The position numbers were made by a program, and so were the translations under genes. From Tiliqua scincoides (lineage: Eukaryota; Chordata; Lepidosauria; Squamata; Scincidae), in contig NC_089822.1 of NCBI RefSeq assembly GCF_035046505.1, positions 114,779,307 through 114,843,306 of the forward strand: a stretch of 64,000 bases of DNA. Reading direction: 5' to 3'. Position 1 is the first letter of the stretch. Each line of letters opens with the position of its first letter. This document shows, in pieces, positions 45,201 to 57,500 of this stretch. A model generated the notes under the pieces. The model was not told the DNA's origin. It was given only the letters and a program-made list of their open reading frames with translations, and ran no database searches.

Positions 45201-47145
45201 AGCAAGGGTTTCAGCAGCTCATCACCCTAACTTCTCAAGCAGGGGTCTCAGCTGGTTGTGTTGCCTCTAATGGTGGGGTTTCAGTATGTCCTTGAAGTCT
45301 TCAGTCACTTCCACCTCCAGGTCCCACTTCTGGAAGTGGCTGCCATGGAGAATGTCTTCTTTGATGCCTGGTCAAACTCAAGCGTTCTGGATAGTGCAAG
45401 GAAGCTGGGTTGCATACCTGAATGTCTCTCAACCAATTGCTTGTGTGATACATGTCATAGGTGCTGATTTCTGCTTTTTTTTTCTCCCCCAACATGCTGA
45501 ATGGTGTCTAGAAGGGTCTTCTATTTTCCGCCACACCCACAGCAGCTGAGAAAGGCAATGAAACTGTGAGCTGTGGAAACCTGGGCAAAACCTAGAGTTG
45601 AAAGCTAAGTATCAACCAGGGATATCAGTCCTTCAGTATTTTAGGGACCATGTCCTTCCTTCTGGTGGGAGGGGAGACCCTAAAACTCAATAAAGGGAGG
45701 ACTGTGATTTCCCAAACATGAAACCTATGTGGTATAGTGGTTGAAACAGGATCAGAACAACCTGGGTTCTGCATCCTCACAAAGCTAACCAGTTGCTATC
45801 TCTCACTCGGACCTACTTTGCAAGACTGCTGTGAAGACAAAACATGAAAGAACATATGTGCTACCTTGAGCTTCTTGGAGGAAGGGTGTGATCAAAATCT
45901 GATTGACAGAGGGACATAACAGTGTCTTCATATTTTGAGTTTTCATAGGACCTAGGTGGGATTAATGGTCTTCAGTTTGGGCTGGGATCTGATTGCTTTT
46001 TTGAGAATGGGGTAGTTTTTTGAGAATGGGCTGTTGTGGCTGGATCCTTCAAAGTAGTGAAAATACTTCCAAGTAATAGATTTATGGTTTTGGCTTATAG
46101 ATTGGATTGTCGGGTCTCTTAGTTGGGTCTTGCTCCCCAGCTTCCTGGGCTCTCGTCAGGAATTCCGCTAGTTCTGAACTATTTACAGTTGGAAAAAGTT
46201 CACTACTAGCAGAACTCGGCCGCGCGCCCTGTGCTCTTCGGGGGGGCAAGGCCCCAAGGCAAGCTGTGGTAAAGGGGCTGGGCAAGGGGTACCCATCTCC
46301 CAGACACAATTGCATTAGCAACATGTCCATGTACAGGCTCCTTGTGTTTTGAATTCAAGGCCCTTCCTGGATGGGTTGCTGTTTTTCCACACAGCCCAGC
46401 CCCCATCCCACAGAGAATGGGAGAAATAGATGTCCCATCACCTTCATGACTGCAATCCCCATTAACCAGCCTTCATAGTAGATTCCAAAGTTGCAATTCC
46501 AGTGTCTTTATTCGTGTCCCCAGGGGATGGTGGGGAAGGGGCACACTATGTGCAAAAAGGATTATACTTACAGAGACAGGAGATCATTACAGAAACGGCA
46601 ACAAGATTGGGGGAGCGGGGGTCATGACTACATATTTACAAACTACCACAATCACTGCCCTGCAATACCTGTCAGCCAGTGGGGGGGGGGGGTGCTAAAG
46701 GGGAGTGCTAAAGTGGGAGGGGTGCTAAACGGAGTCAGTATCTTAGTTGTCCAGGTAATCTTGTGCAGACGGCTCAGTGCTCAAATTGTGGGGAAGAAAT
46801 GGGGCGGGCCACCTCAGCCCCTGTTCTTTCATGACAACCTCCTTAGCTTTTGCTTTTAGAAGGTTTGGGGGGGCATGGTTTGACTCCTCTATCTTTGCGT
46901 CCCTTAATTGCTTTCCACCATAATTCAAGCACTATCACGCACACTTTTTCACATACCTGCAAATTATGTGTCTCTCCTCCCCTCCCTGGCTTTAGGAGAA
47001 GGAAATGGCAGGTAAGGAGTAAAGCTCATTGCATGTCCTCCCCCAAAAGTTAAATAATTGAAACACTCGAGGAGTCACAAGTCTTCTTAGCTTCACACAG
47101 TTCTGCATGTTTTTGTTGGTTTTATTCTTTTCCTTTACTCCAGAG
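42226..47145. other. Gene-free stretch between the opsins
   Basis: 42330-42575 is the right part of an element related to 19002-19805, ending TTTGACACCCCTGG. 44521-44607 is an old repeat (AGAAGTAAGTCCCATTG, then AATGGGGCTTACTTCC). G and C homopolymer runs lie near 43870, 44010 and 46681. The 166-codon ATG frame at 43423-43923 is not accepted as a gene. The rest is unassigned. Confidence 0.4.
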
Positions 47146-47593
47146 CAGGGGTGCCCAAACCCTGGCCCTGGGGCCACTTGCAGCCCTTGAGGACTCCCAA
47201 TCTGGCCCGTGGGGAACCCCCGGTCTCCAATGAGCCTCTGGTCCTCCCAAGACTTGCTGGAGCCCGCACTGGCTCAGCACAACTGCTCTCATTGTGAAGG
47301 CCAACTGTTCAACCTCTCACATGAGCTGTGGAATGAGGGCTCCGTCCACTGCTTGCACACATCTGTGATGCAGCAGTGGTAGCAAAGGAAAGGCTGGCCT
47401 TGATTTGTGCAAGGCCTTTTATAGGCCTTGAGCTATTGCAAGACCTTCGTTCATTTATATAAGTTCCATGTCCAATATATTCATGTATGTACATTTATTC
47501 AAATTTGAAATGTAAATTAATTCTTTTTTCCCCGCCCCTGACAGTGTCAGAGAGATGATGTGGCCCTCCTGCCAAAACGTTTGGACACCCCTG
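47146..47593. mobile_element. hAT-like MITE, family GGGGTGCCC, copy 3
   Basis: Termini CAGGGGTGCCCAAACC and GTTTGGACACCCCTG; flanks CTCCAGAG and CTCTAGAG match at 7 of 8. 448 bp, colinear with copies 1 and 2. Confidence 0.85.
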
Positions 47594-48343
47594 CTCTAGA
47601 GTGTACACTGTACAGTGTGAGCCAGGAAGTCCCTGTCTCAGCCATAGGCTCACTAGGTGCCCTTAGGCAAAACCAGCGTACAGCTCCCCTCTGGCGATAC
47701 TGAGATATTAATACTGGCCTGCTTTAAGTGGGAGTTGTAAGGATTACTGAGATGATGTAGATGAAATGCTTTGAACGTGTTGACAGGCTCTGTAAATATT
47801 CAGTGTTATTGGCTCCTATCTTTTGTGGCTCTAGAGGCAGGCAGTTGCTGTTCTCAGCAATTATATAAGGATTAGAGTATATGCCACACAGGGTCTTCCA
47901 ATATAGCCCAGCAAAAGAGCCACATAGTTGTTGAATAAATAGCATTAGGGTGGTCACAGAGTCTGCTTGAAATGCAATTGTTTTAAAGCTGGGTTTCTCT
48001 AAAGGTAGACTAGATTACATGTTGGATGTTTTCTGATGGGCTGATTCTAAAGTCCTGCAGAGCCATGCTGTGGTGTGTGCATGCACACAAGTGTCTCTGT
48101 GCTTGCCATCAAGTGGTTCTGGTGATCTACACCTCGCATTGGTCACTCAGAAAGGTTGTAGCCAATGATTTAGGGACACCTTGACTGTAAGGCTCTTCTG
48201 AATGTGTGAGCTCTGTGGGCACCTGTTGCCTTTTACTGTGAAGCTTTCTGCAAGCATCTGTATGTTCTTGCTGACCCCTACTGGAGGGAATGAGAGGTGG
48301 AGGAACAGAAAGAAGGAAGGGGTTGGGTAGAATTTTTGCTACA
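47594..48343. other. Gene-free stretch
   Basis: Nothing recognised. Confidence 0.3.
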
Positions 48344-48520
48344 TTAGTAGGGCTGGCCCATGCATGAGGCTCACTGAGGTGGTTGCCTCAGGCAACAGAA
48401 TGGTGGGGAAAACCCACCTGCATCCATGCACTTACCTCAGTTGCAACTCCTCCCACTCCCTGAATTGGAAACAAAAGAGGGGGACAGAGCAGAAAATGAA
48501 ACGCAGAGGTTCTGGCTCAC

Positions 48521-48622
48521 ATAAGAACATAAGAACAGCCCCACTGGATCAGGCCATAGACCCATCTAGTCCAGCTTCTTGTATCTCACAGCGGCCCACC
48601 AAATGCCCCAGGGAGCACACCA
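48521..48622 (-). mobile_element. CR1 3' tail fragment, minus strand
   Basis: CATAAGAACATAAGAACAGC followed by the complement of the CR1 3' UTR (CACTGGATCAGGCCATAG). It directly follows a GGCTGGCC-family repeat fragment at about 48344-48515. Confidence 0.8.
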
Positions 48623-48760
48623 CTCTCCACTCTTTGTGCTTCCTTTTCTGCTCCATCCTCCTCTTCCTTTTCCAAGAGAACTGCAAGGCAGGCACATCCC
48701 CAAGCAAGGGGAGGCAGCTTTTGGCAAGCTGCCTCAGTGACTTCTCCTGTACCTTTAGAG

Positions 48761-49514
48761 CAGTGTTTCTCAAACTAGATGGGTCGCGAGCCCATTTCAG
48801 GTGGGTCCCCATTCATTTCAATATTTTATTTTTAATCTATTCGATTTGATGCTATAATGGTATGTGACTGCATTCGGGAAAATTTTACAGATCTGTACTT
48901 TTAACAGGCTACTATGTATATGCTTTAACAATGACATATTTATATATGTCATATTTATATTATATGTCATATTTATATGACATATTTTACAATGCCACAC
49001 ATTTAACATTTAACAATGGGGCTTACTCCACTTACTCCAATGGGGTAAGTGTGGCTAGGATTGCAGACCTTGGGATGTTTGGGAACAGATCAGCAACAAC
49101 ATGGTAGGGTTAGGAGGGTTCTTCTTTATTTTAAATACATTTTTAAACTTATATGTATTGTAAACTTTTAATTTACTTAATTAATTTGATTTTGTGATAT
49201 GGAGAATCATTTATGTCAGAAGGCCAGATACAAGGGAGGGAACCAGGATGAGGTCTCTTATTATCTGGTGTGCTCCCTGGGGCATTCGGTGGGCCACTGT
49301 GAGATACAGGAAGCTGGACTAGATGGGCCTATGGCCTGATCCAGTGGGGCTGTTCTTATGTTCTTATGGAGGGTGTTAAAAAAAATTTCCTGCTTGATGA
49401 TGTCACTTCTGATCATGACATCACTTCCAGGTCAATGACGCCACTTCCAGTGGGTTCCAGCAGATTGTTGTTCTAAATAGTGGGTCCCGGTGCTAAAATG
49501 TTTGAGAACCACTG
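48761..49514. mobile_element. hAT-like element holding a CR1 tail
   Basis: Starts CAGTGTTTCTCAAACTAG and ends AATGTTTGAGAACCACTG. Flanks CTTTAGAG and CATTAGAT match at 6 of 8. The most complete copy of the family also seen at 37840, 41619 and 57614. About 49212-49373 is a plus-strand CR1 tail inserted in it. Confidence 0.65.
49212..49373 (+). mobile_element. CR1 3' tail fragment
   Basis: From TCAGAAGGCCAGATACAAGG to the terminal TTCTTATG pair, matching 34959-35111. Lies wholly inside the hAT-like element at 48761-49514. Confidence 0.8.
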
Positions 49515-50167
49515 CATTAGATAATAAACTGCTCCCCAACTCCAAGTTGTCATCTACAAAGGAGACACAGGGGGTGCTTTTGTACCTCTTCTGACACTGG
49601 TGGGGAGTAGTCAAGTACATTCCCTGCAGTTAGAATTATGATGTGTCAAATCAGCAGTTCATAGCACTCCCCATTTCTGGTGCCCGTAAGCCAGAACTCA
49701 GGGAAACTTTCCTGTATAACCCATATACTCTCCTTATTTTAGACATGTCTGCACTGGCAGAAACAAGGAAGGCTGGACCAGCCAGGCAGTACTTCCAGGA
49801 GGAGAAAGACTTGATTGTACTGAGTACCTGGTGTGTAACTCTCTTGGATGCCACCTATGGCTTCTTCAGCACATGTGAAAATGTCACTCACCAGATTGGG
49901 ACAGGAAGAGTCCATGAACATAGCAGCTAGGTACAGTCCAACTTAAAGTACAGCAGAGAGACTTGTAGAGCAATGCCTGCTAGGATATGCAACATGATTG
50001 GCCTGCACTGTAGCCAAATACCTGCTGGGAGAAATGGAATTGGCATGGGCCACTTGCTGGAGTAGTGCACGCACTGGAGCACACTGCTGTGCAATGCAAG
50101 GGATGGTGCTGGGTACAGAAAGAGAGTTCCCCTGTGGTAGAGCTGGTAGTGTGGGCATTGCTCATGG
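49515..50167. other. Downstream flank of SWS2
   Basis: The SWS2 3' UTR must lie here. I find no clear AATAAA on the minus strand before the hAT-like element, so the poly(A) site is unplaced. Confidence 0.35.
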
Positions 50168-53100
50168 TTATGCTGGGGACACTTGACTGGAGGACACTGA
50201 GGAGACCTGGGTGGCTTGTGAAGAACCCGAAACGTCATCCTCATCACCAAAGGGGCTTTTGCCACAGAAGACAAGCTTCATCATGCAGGAGCGGAACTGC
50301 AAGGGAGAGAGGTTTAATCAGCAGGGATACCACTGCCCCAGGGAGGGAAGAGGGAGCTTTCAGAGCCTTAACCCACTAAAGAGATGCAGTGACATCCCCA
50401 CTGGGAAACAGCAAGGCTTTCAGACAGTTTTCCCATGTCAACTTATTTGCCCGATGGACTCCTGCCAATGATCCCCCTGCACGGAGGATTCCCATGAGTC
50501 TTTTAGGACACAGACTTGCTTTGTGCAGAGCACATGTCACACTTGGTGGGCCTCACCAATGTCTTATATGAGCTGAGAGGGCAACCCAGGTTTGCTCAAC
50601 ATTCTCTGGTGGCTGTACACGGCAGGGAAAGTAGAACCTGCATCAGGAGTTGACTAGGTCAGACCCGTGGGCCTCTGAGGCTGCGCAAGGCTGACTCTTG
50701 AAGCACCCCAATGTGAATAGCTGGTAGGCAGTGGTGGAGCAGCTCACACCATTGCTCCCTTCTTCCACCCTCCTTTTGGTCTCTAGACTCAGAGACTCTC
50801 CACAGATGTACTGCTACTTGTGTCTAGTAAGGGGTTATAGCTGCAGCTGACTTGAAAGGGGGTATTAAGCACAGCTCAAGTGGAGCAGTAGACCAGAGAA
50901 AAGTTCAGGAATAGATGCCACCACATAAACTAAGCCTGAGTTTCTATACTCTTTGCATTAACCCCTGGCCATAAAGGAAGACAATGATGTATTCAGGGAG
51001 AAGAGATGGAATGCCAGGGCCCTGACTGACTACAGGGAGAGCATAAGTAGCATGGGATGAATTCTTTGCTCTCTTTTCTTGCCCAGCCCAGCCTGATTCC
51101 AGTTGCTTCTTGTCTATGCTGACCTGCTTGTTCATGAAGACATAGATGATGGGATTATATACAGTGGATGCCTTGGAGAAGACAGAAGGGATGGAGGCCA
51201 GAGAGACATCAAAGGGTTCCCCGCGATGTGTCACTATCCACAATGAAAAGGAAGCATATGGCAGCCAACACACCAAAAAGCCCATCACCATCACGATTAC
51301 CATCTTGGTCACCTCTCTCTCAGCCTTTTGTGTTGTGGCTGACTGCTCCTGCTGCTTGGCAACCTGGATGGGAGGGAATAAAAGATTTTATTGGTGAGAG
51401 TCACTAAAGACCAAGTGGCAGAGAGTGAGCGGCACAGTACAAGAGCTATCATATGGATGTGACCTGCATACACCTTGTTGGGGAAAGACAAGGGAGAACA
51501 ACAGCACAGGGGTGGATTGGATGTGTTAGTTAAGCCTAAAATGGGCTGTTAGGTGCAACCAGTTATATAAATAGGAGTCAAGGGCTCTGCTTCTGCTGCG
51601 AAATAACCCACTACAATAAAATGCTGACTCCACTTCCATGTTGGAGCTTAGTATCCCAGCAATATATTTCTGAATGTACCATTCTTACCAGCAATCAGAA
51701 ACCAGGGACCCAGTGGCTTATCTAGTTCAAACCAGGTTGTTCCTACCTACAACATCACCAAGAGATGGCAACCTTTTCTTTGAAACCTCCAAGACCATAG
51801 ATTCCTCTGCTGCTTTTAGGATTGTTCCAATTTCCACTCAAAAAACCTCCCTTCTTAACACATTCCAGGTACAATCCTAACCTACTTTCCAGCACGAGAC
51901 ATAAAGGCAATGCCGCTCCAAGGTAAGGGAACAAACATTCCCTTATCTTGAAGAGGCCTCCATGAGTGCCACCCAATTGCAGGATGCAGCACATGTCCCG
52001 TTAGCACAGCTATGCCAAAGCTGGAAAGTGGGTTAGGATTTGGACCTAAACCTTTCTTTTCTTGTCCTATCTCATATGATACAGAGCATGATCCACTGGG
52101 AAGTTCTCCTGCACAAGCCCCGTTGAAATTAATGGGGTACTTCACAGTTGACTTGCCCATCATAAATATTGATTCTTCCTCTGCTCCCTCAGTTCCTTCA
52201 GATTTTCTTCATTGCACTTTCTGCTGTAGCCAGCAGAGGCAGAAACAGCTCAACTGAGGGAGGACAGCAGTATCAGGGGGGCCAGCTAGTGGCACAGATC
52301 TGCACACATTGGCATGCCCTCACAGGAATGTTGCATATGAAAGCAAGCACACATTGTCTCAACAAACCAGCAAAACCATCACTGTGGATGTAGGTGCTGT
52401 GCATGCTTGACAACTGTTGCTAATGTGCACCCTCTTGCCAGTTATGTGGCGACAAACAATTCAGTGCTTCTCCCCATCCTTGGATACAACCATATACATG
52501 CCCACCTATTTTCTGTTGACACCATATTTGCTTACCTCTTTTAAAATGATCTGATCTTATGTGTTTTTGATCAGGTGCAGTCCTGGAACATGCTGGAATC
52601 CCTAGCATGTATGCACTGCTGAAACAGAGACACCTGCGTTGGCTCGGTCATGTCGTGAGAATGGATGAGGGCCGAATCCCAAAGGATCTCCTCTATGGAG
52701 AACTCGTGCAAGGAAAGCGCCCTACAGGTAGACCAAAGCTGCGATACAAGGACATCTGCAAGAGGGATCTGAAGGCTTTAGGAGTGGACCTCAACAAGTG
52801 GGAAACCCTGGCCTCTGAGCGGCCCGCTTGGAGGCAGGCTGTGCAGCATGGCCTTTCCCAGTTTGAAGAGACACTTGGCCAACAGACTGAGGCTAAGAGG
52901 CAAAGAAGGAAGGCCCATAGCCAGGGAGACAGACCAGGGACAGACTGCACTTGCCCTCAGTGTGGAAGGGATTGCCACTCCCGGATTGGCCTTTTCAGCC
53001 ACACTAGACGCTGTTCCAGAACCACCTTTCAGAGCGCGATACCATAGTCTTTCGAGACTGAAGATTGCCAACATGATTAACCAATCATTTTGGAGTAGAG

Positions 53101-55057
53101 TATGGAGCTGTCATATTTTACCCCAGAGTGAATTGGTTAATAGCACTTCCCTGGAAGGGGACTGAAACCCATACCTGTGGTTTCAAGAGGCAGTGCTCTT
53201 GACCACCATGCTCTACACGTCAGGCCGATGCAAAACATCTAAGATTCTAAACCATTCTAAAAGAGGTAAGCAAATAAGTTGTCAGCAGCATATATGTCAA
53301 ACAAGCATGTGACTCCTGTTCTTCATGCAGCAAATGTTCAGTCCTTGACATTTCCCCCTTACGCATTGGTTCCCAAACTTTCTCAACTGGTGCCTCCTTT
53401 GACCTACTGGGCCATTGATCATGGCTCCCCATTAGGGCTACAGTTCTATACATTGTATAGGGCAGCAGGTTTTTCATGAGGATTCCAAGCTCCTCTGGCT
53501 GGTTTCTTTGGCTCCCAGCTCATAGTTTGGGAACCACTGCTCTAAAGGATCTCAGGTAGCAGACCTTAGAAAGATCCTATCAGAGCAGACAGTACTGAAT
53601 TCAATAGACCAGGAGAAGCACCACCCATTCATATTTACTCCTATTGAGACACACTGTTTAGGTTTATCTGTTCACTTCACACACCTGTATATTTTCTCTC
53701 CTGTAGCTATGCCTTTCTTAGTACTGTGCCTCAACCTTAGGAGGGGGACTGGGAGGGAGGAGGGGTGGTACTCACAGCACGCAAAGTGAGGAGAAGACGA
53801 CCATATGAGAAGACTATAACAGATAGTGGCACCCCAAAGCAGAAGCAGAAGAGGAACATCACGTAGGACTCATTGTTCCACTTGTTGTTGGTTGTATACC
53901 AGTCAGGGCCGCATGAGCATTGCAGCCCCTCAGGGATATACCTAAGGGAGTTAAACCAGACAGTACATTTCCTTGCAAACACTCACTGAACCTTTTCTAC
54001 ACATATCAGGCACTGCAAAGAAGTGAGAAATCTCAGGCACAGAAACAACATTGCCAACTCCACATATGCTACCAACTCACCTTTGCTACCCATGTCTCAA
54101 ATCTCAACTCTTTCTGCACTCCCCTCCAAACATACCGTTAGTCTCCAACACATACCTGCTCCAGCCAAACAAGGGTGGTAATGAAGCTACCAAGCCAATG
54201 ATCCATGTGATGATGCAGCCAACAATGGCATGAGTGCCTCGGAAGGTGAAGTTTCCCAGGGGTTTGCAAATAACAAGGAAGCGTTCAAAGGCCACCACTG
54301 CCAAGGACCACAGGCTCACCATACCTGATGGGAAGTGGGAGACAAGAGTCAGGGATGTCTGGCTGCCTGTGGCAGTCACAGAAACCATGTGTTGATGGGT
54401 TAGCAGATGCAGGCAGTTGCTACACACCTCTTCCATCCTTCCTTCAAACCTCGGTCTCTCCTTTTGCATCTCTGTTCTCAAGGTGCACTGTTCAGAATGA
54501 TGCTGCCTCTTGCTTGCTGCCGATAAGTGGCCCTTAAGGACCCTGAGTCCTCAGAAATCCCCATCATCTCACATCATAATACTTCTGCTCTCCCAGTTCT
54601 GCATCCTTACTCTTACCCCCCCACTCCCCCCCAAGCCAGATATGCTGAATTCTTATTTTTCTTGCTTACCCCCCAAAGTGGCAGAAAAGCCCTCTATCTT
54701 GCAGGCAATAGGACCGAGGGCAAAGTACATCTGGCTGAAGCTGTAGAAGGCAGTGACAGATCCAATGCAGACCACCAGCAAGTTTGACACAGCAAGGTTG
54801 ACCAGGATGTAGTTGAGGTGGGAGCGAAGTTTCTTATACTTGAAGGTGCAGAAGATGGTGAGGGCGTTGATGGGCACCCCAAGTACAACCAACATGAACA
54901 TGAAGGCAGCCATGCCCATAAAAAGGCCTGGACTACCCAGGTGAGTCTGAGGTACCAGGAAAGGGCTGAGAGTTGTGATGTTGGCAACATCCAAGGGTAT
55001 CGGGATGAAGAAATCATCAGGGAGGTCATCCCAGGTATCAGGCCGGCCTTTGTTCAT
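50168..55057 (-). CDS. opn1sw2: SWS2 (blue) cone opsin, five coding exons
   Basis: Coding exons in transcript order: 55057-54670 (388 bp), 54324-54156 (169), 53941-53776 (166), 51363-51124 (240) and 50296-50168 (stop TAA). They give 363 residues, close to chicken SWS2 (361). The ATG is in a good context (ACCATGA). The start [17 protein letters not shown] and the run [14 protein letters not shown] are diagnostic of SWS2. Visible landmarks: glycosylation sequon at Asn26, disulphide Cys119, counterion Glu122, ERF in place of DRY after helix 3, Schiff-base Lys305 ([12 protein letters not shown]), and a C-terminus FRSCMMK...[11 protein letters not shown] with palmitoylation-type Cys and kinase sites. 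At positions equivalent to rhodopsin 91, 94, 118, 269 and 292 I read Ser, Ala, Thr, Ala and Ser; these belong to known tuning sites, but I make no wavelength claim. Five exons follow the rhodopsin-type plan, without the extra 5' exon of LWS. It lies upstream of LWS in the same direction. Chicken nomenclature is OPN2SW. Intact; excludes a snake or gecko if the known SWS2 losses hold. Confidence 0.97.
51868..52046. mobile_element. Harbinger-like MITE in SWS2 intron 3
   Basis: Termini GTACAATCCTAACCTACTTT and AAGTGGGTTAGGATTTGGACC; the interior has the family's ACATTCCCTTA and CAGGATGCAGCACATG. The flanking 3-mers (CAG, TAA) do not match, so an end may have decayed. Confidence 0.65.
52577..53090 (+). 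pseudogene. LINE ORF2 C-terminus with zinc-knuckle-like end, in SWS2 intron 3
   Basis: An open frame from about 52577 to 53047 reads [17 protein letters not shown], then [19 protein letters not shown] and a closing [21 protein letters not shown]. This is the conserved tail of a non-LTR retrotransposon ORF2 that follows the reverse transcriptase. I know the pattern from many vertebrate genomes but am not sure of the clade. The 3' end contains ATAGTCTTTCGAGACTGAAG. It lacks the catalytic RT and endonuclease parts and lies antisense to SWS2. Confidence 0.7.
53364..53539. mobile_element. Short hAT-like MITE in SWS2 intron 3
   Basis: CATTGGTTCCCAAACTTTC and CATAGTTTGGGAACCACTG form the inverted ends; 176 bp. 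Flanking octamers agree at only 5 of 8, so the insertion is old or the edges are off. Confidence 0.5.
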
Positions 55058-55377
55058 GGTAGAGGTGAAGGATGAGGAAAAGAACAAAGTGGTGAGATTG
55101 GAGGGTTGAATAGGCAGTGGGATGCGTGTAAGATTGGAGGGATGGGATGTGTAAAGGGCTGATGGATGGGAGAGAGAGAAGGGGGAGATGGGCAGAGGGA
55201 GTCTGCTTGGGAAGGGATGGATGAAGACAGAGAAGCAGCTAAATGAGGCAGGACACAGACAATGCAGAAAAGCCTGGCTTCCCTTTACATCCCTTTGCTC
55301 CAGGTGGCATGGGCACTCAGACAGCCTGGGGTGCCACAGGAAACAGATAATGAGTCACAGAGTGGTCCTACAAGACC

Positions 55378-55385
55378 TTTTTATA
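55378..55385 (-). promoter_or_regulatory. Candidate SWS2 TATA box
   Basis: Minus-strand TATAAAAA in the context GGTATAAAAAGG lies 320 bp above the SWS2 ATG. Used as the core promoter it would give a 5' UTR of about 290 nt. An unseen closer start cannot be excluded. Confidence 0.45.
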
Positions 55386-55460
55386 CCTTAGGGGTCCCGG
55401 GGGCTCTCCTGGCACAGCTACAAGTGAACTGTTCCACCTCCCTCAGCATTCCTGTCTTCC

Positions 55461-55612
55461 TTAATCGCTCTTAAGGCTGGAAAGCCTCAGCTAAGCCAAG
55501 CTTATCCTCAAGGACTGTGGACAAGTTGTAGCAAAAGGGGCTAGGAAAGACGGGTTTAGCTGCCTGCCAAGCTGCTTTGCAGGTCCATAATCAGACACTG
55601 GAGCCTGATTAA
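55461..55612 (-). promoter_or_regulatory. Cluster of CRX/OTX-like sites above SWS2
   Basis: Three TAATC/GATTA cores stand above the candidate TATA box, at 55461-55466 (TTAATC), 55588-55593 (TAATCA) and 55607-55612 (GATTAA). Homeobox cores of this kind are the usual input of photoreceptor promoters. Short motifs occur by chance, so only the clustering and the position carry weight. Confidence 0.35.
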
Positions 55613-57160
55613 CGACTCAAGGGGGGAGGAGGGCAGGTCAGATAAAGGGAGAGGCTAAGAAGCTGAGTTGAGGAGCAATGTAGAGATGCCCTTATTTTCT
55701 CAGCAATGCATCTCCAGCTGCAACTCAATTGGGTATCCCAAACCCATGCTGCAGCCCTTTGCTCTCTTAGACCCAAACTTTCTTCTGTTCAGCTGAGACA
55801 CTCTAGGACTGACCCACTACTCCTCTACTATCCCAGCTGAAACTTCTTGCCTTGATGTGCGATGCACTTCTATCTTTTTCCTGGACTCTATTCAGTTCTA
55901 AGACTGGCACTCAGCTTATGTTATCATTAGTCCTACCACAGTCATACCTACATTGGCACTTTTGGGCTGCTTAGACGACTACTTCTGAAATGTAATGAGG
56001 ATGACTTCCTTATTAATAACACTTCTGCCTACCAACACTAAGTCAGCAATAACGCTGGGCAAGAGTACACATATGAAGGAGCAAAGCAGGAATAAGAGAA
56101 ATGTTGCTGTGGTGAAAAATTCTATTACTTCCTGTCCTAATTCCTCACTGCGGGAACTTCCCCTGGTCCCTTACAAATCAAAGGAGCAGTGAAACTGACC
56201 TGATAACAGTATTCTACTCTTCACAATTTTTCTTTGGGATTTTAAAAAGAAATGTTCTTGAGATGTGCAGCATTCCTGAGGGAGACAGAGCTTTGCATGA
56301 GTTCTCCAGTACCCTATTGTGTGGAGAATCCTTATTATACAAACATTAAACAATCTTTATTGTGTACAGTGCAAATCAGTTCCAAAATTAAAATGAGAAT
56401 ACATCTGTGTGCTTTATACTTCATGGGTATGTCACAGTGGGACAGACAAAACAATAAGGCTGCAATCCTAAATTAATTTATTCAGCTATAAATCACACTG
56501 AATCCAATGGAACTGACTCCCTAGTAAATGTGCTTAAGATTGTAACTTAAGGCTGCACTCCTGTGCACACTTATTTGGAAGTAAGCCCTCCTGAACTCAG
56601 TGGAACTTATCCAAGGCCAGTACAAGACTTCCTGATGGCTGAGGCAGCATGCCAAATGCTACCCCCCCTTACTCAATGATGTGCCCGTCCTCCTCCAGTC
56701 TCTACTGCCAACAAGCTAGCACCCTTCTCCCTTCCACATTTCCTCTTCCTCTCTGCCCTCTCTATCTTTTCCAATCCAGAGAGTAGGAGGAGAGGGAGGA
56801 GTAGGGGAGGCAAGTAGACTGATACAGACCAATCGGAGCCCCACCAATTTGCTCTCTGTGGTGACTGCTTCATTTGGCCTCATGGTTGGGCTGGCCCTGG
56901 ACTTACTTTGTGTTGATATGCCTAAGATTGTACTGTTAGTCAGTCAGTCAGCGTACTATGGACAAGTCTACAGTATTCTTGTTACCAGTGTTTGAAAAGG
57001 TTTGGTATAGATAACTAATTCTCTAACTGTTTCTGAGACAGGATCCCCCTTTAACTTGTAACAATGGGATCCACTTTTTAAAAATAGTACAGGCATGTGC
57101 ACATATCCGCTGAAGGTTCCATTCCAGAATCCACAGATATGGGGGGACGCCCCCCATCAG
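55613..57160. other. Gene-free region above SWS2
   Basis: 56610-56900 is a minus-strand copy of the GGCTGGCC repeat family, ending GGGCTGGCCCTGG. 56460-56610 holds two pieces of the GCTGCAATCCTA/AAGTAAGCCC repeat. I see no gene, although distal opsin control sequence could be here. Confidence 0.35.
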
Positions 57161-57500
57161 CGGCTTCACTAGGGGGTACAGGCTGCACCAGGTGATGTGT
57201 ATTGGGGGTGACACCACTACTGGCCAAAAAATTTTAAATCATGGAATTTTTGAATAATACCATCATGTTCTATATCATTTGATGCATAATTTCATGCAGA
57301 ATACAATGAAACAAGTTTAAATATCTCTATTCTATCAAAAGTTATTAAAAGTTATAGTCAAAAAGCCAGTAGCGGGCAGAGTGCTGCTACATCACCACAC
57401 CGACCACCCAGGGTGTTGCCCCGCCCACTGCATGGGAGGAAGTCTATCATGGGGGTGATGTGCTGGCCTCCCACAATAGGTGACACAAACCCTAGTGCCC
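57161..57500. mobile_element. CACTAGGG-family element, most complete copy
   Basis: From AGCGGCTTCACTAGGGGG to ACAAACCCTAGTGCC, with AATAATACCATCATGTTCTA and GTTGCCCCGCCCAC in order between. The ends are inverted. Target duplication unclear. Confidence 0.55.
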
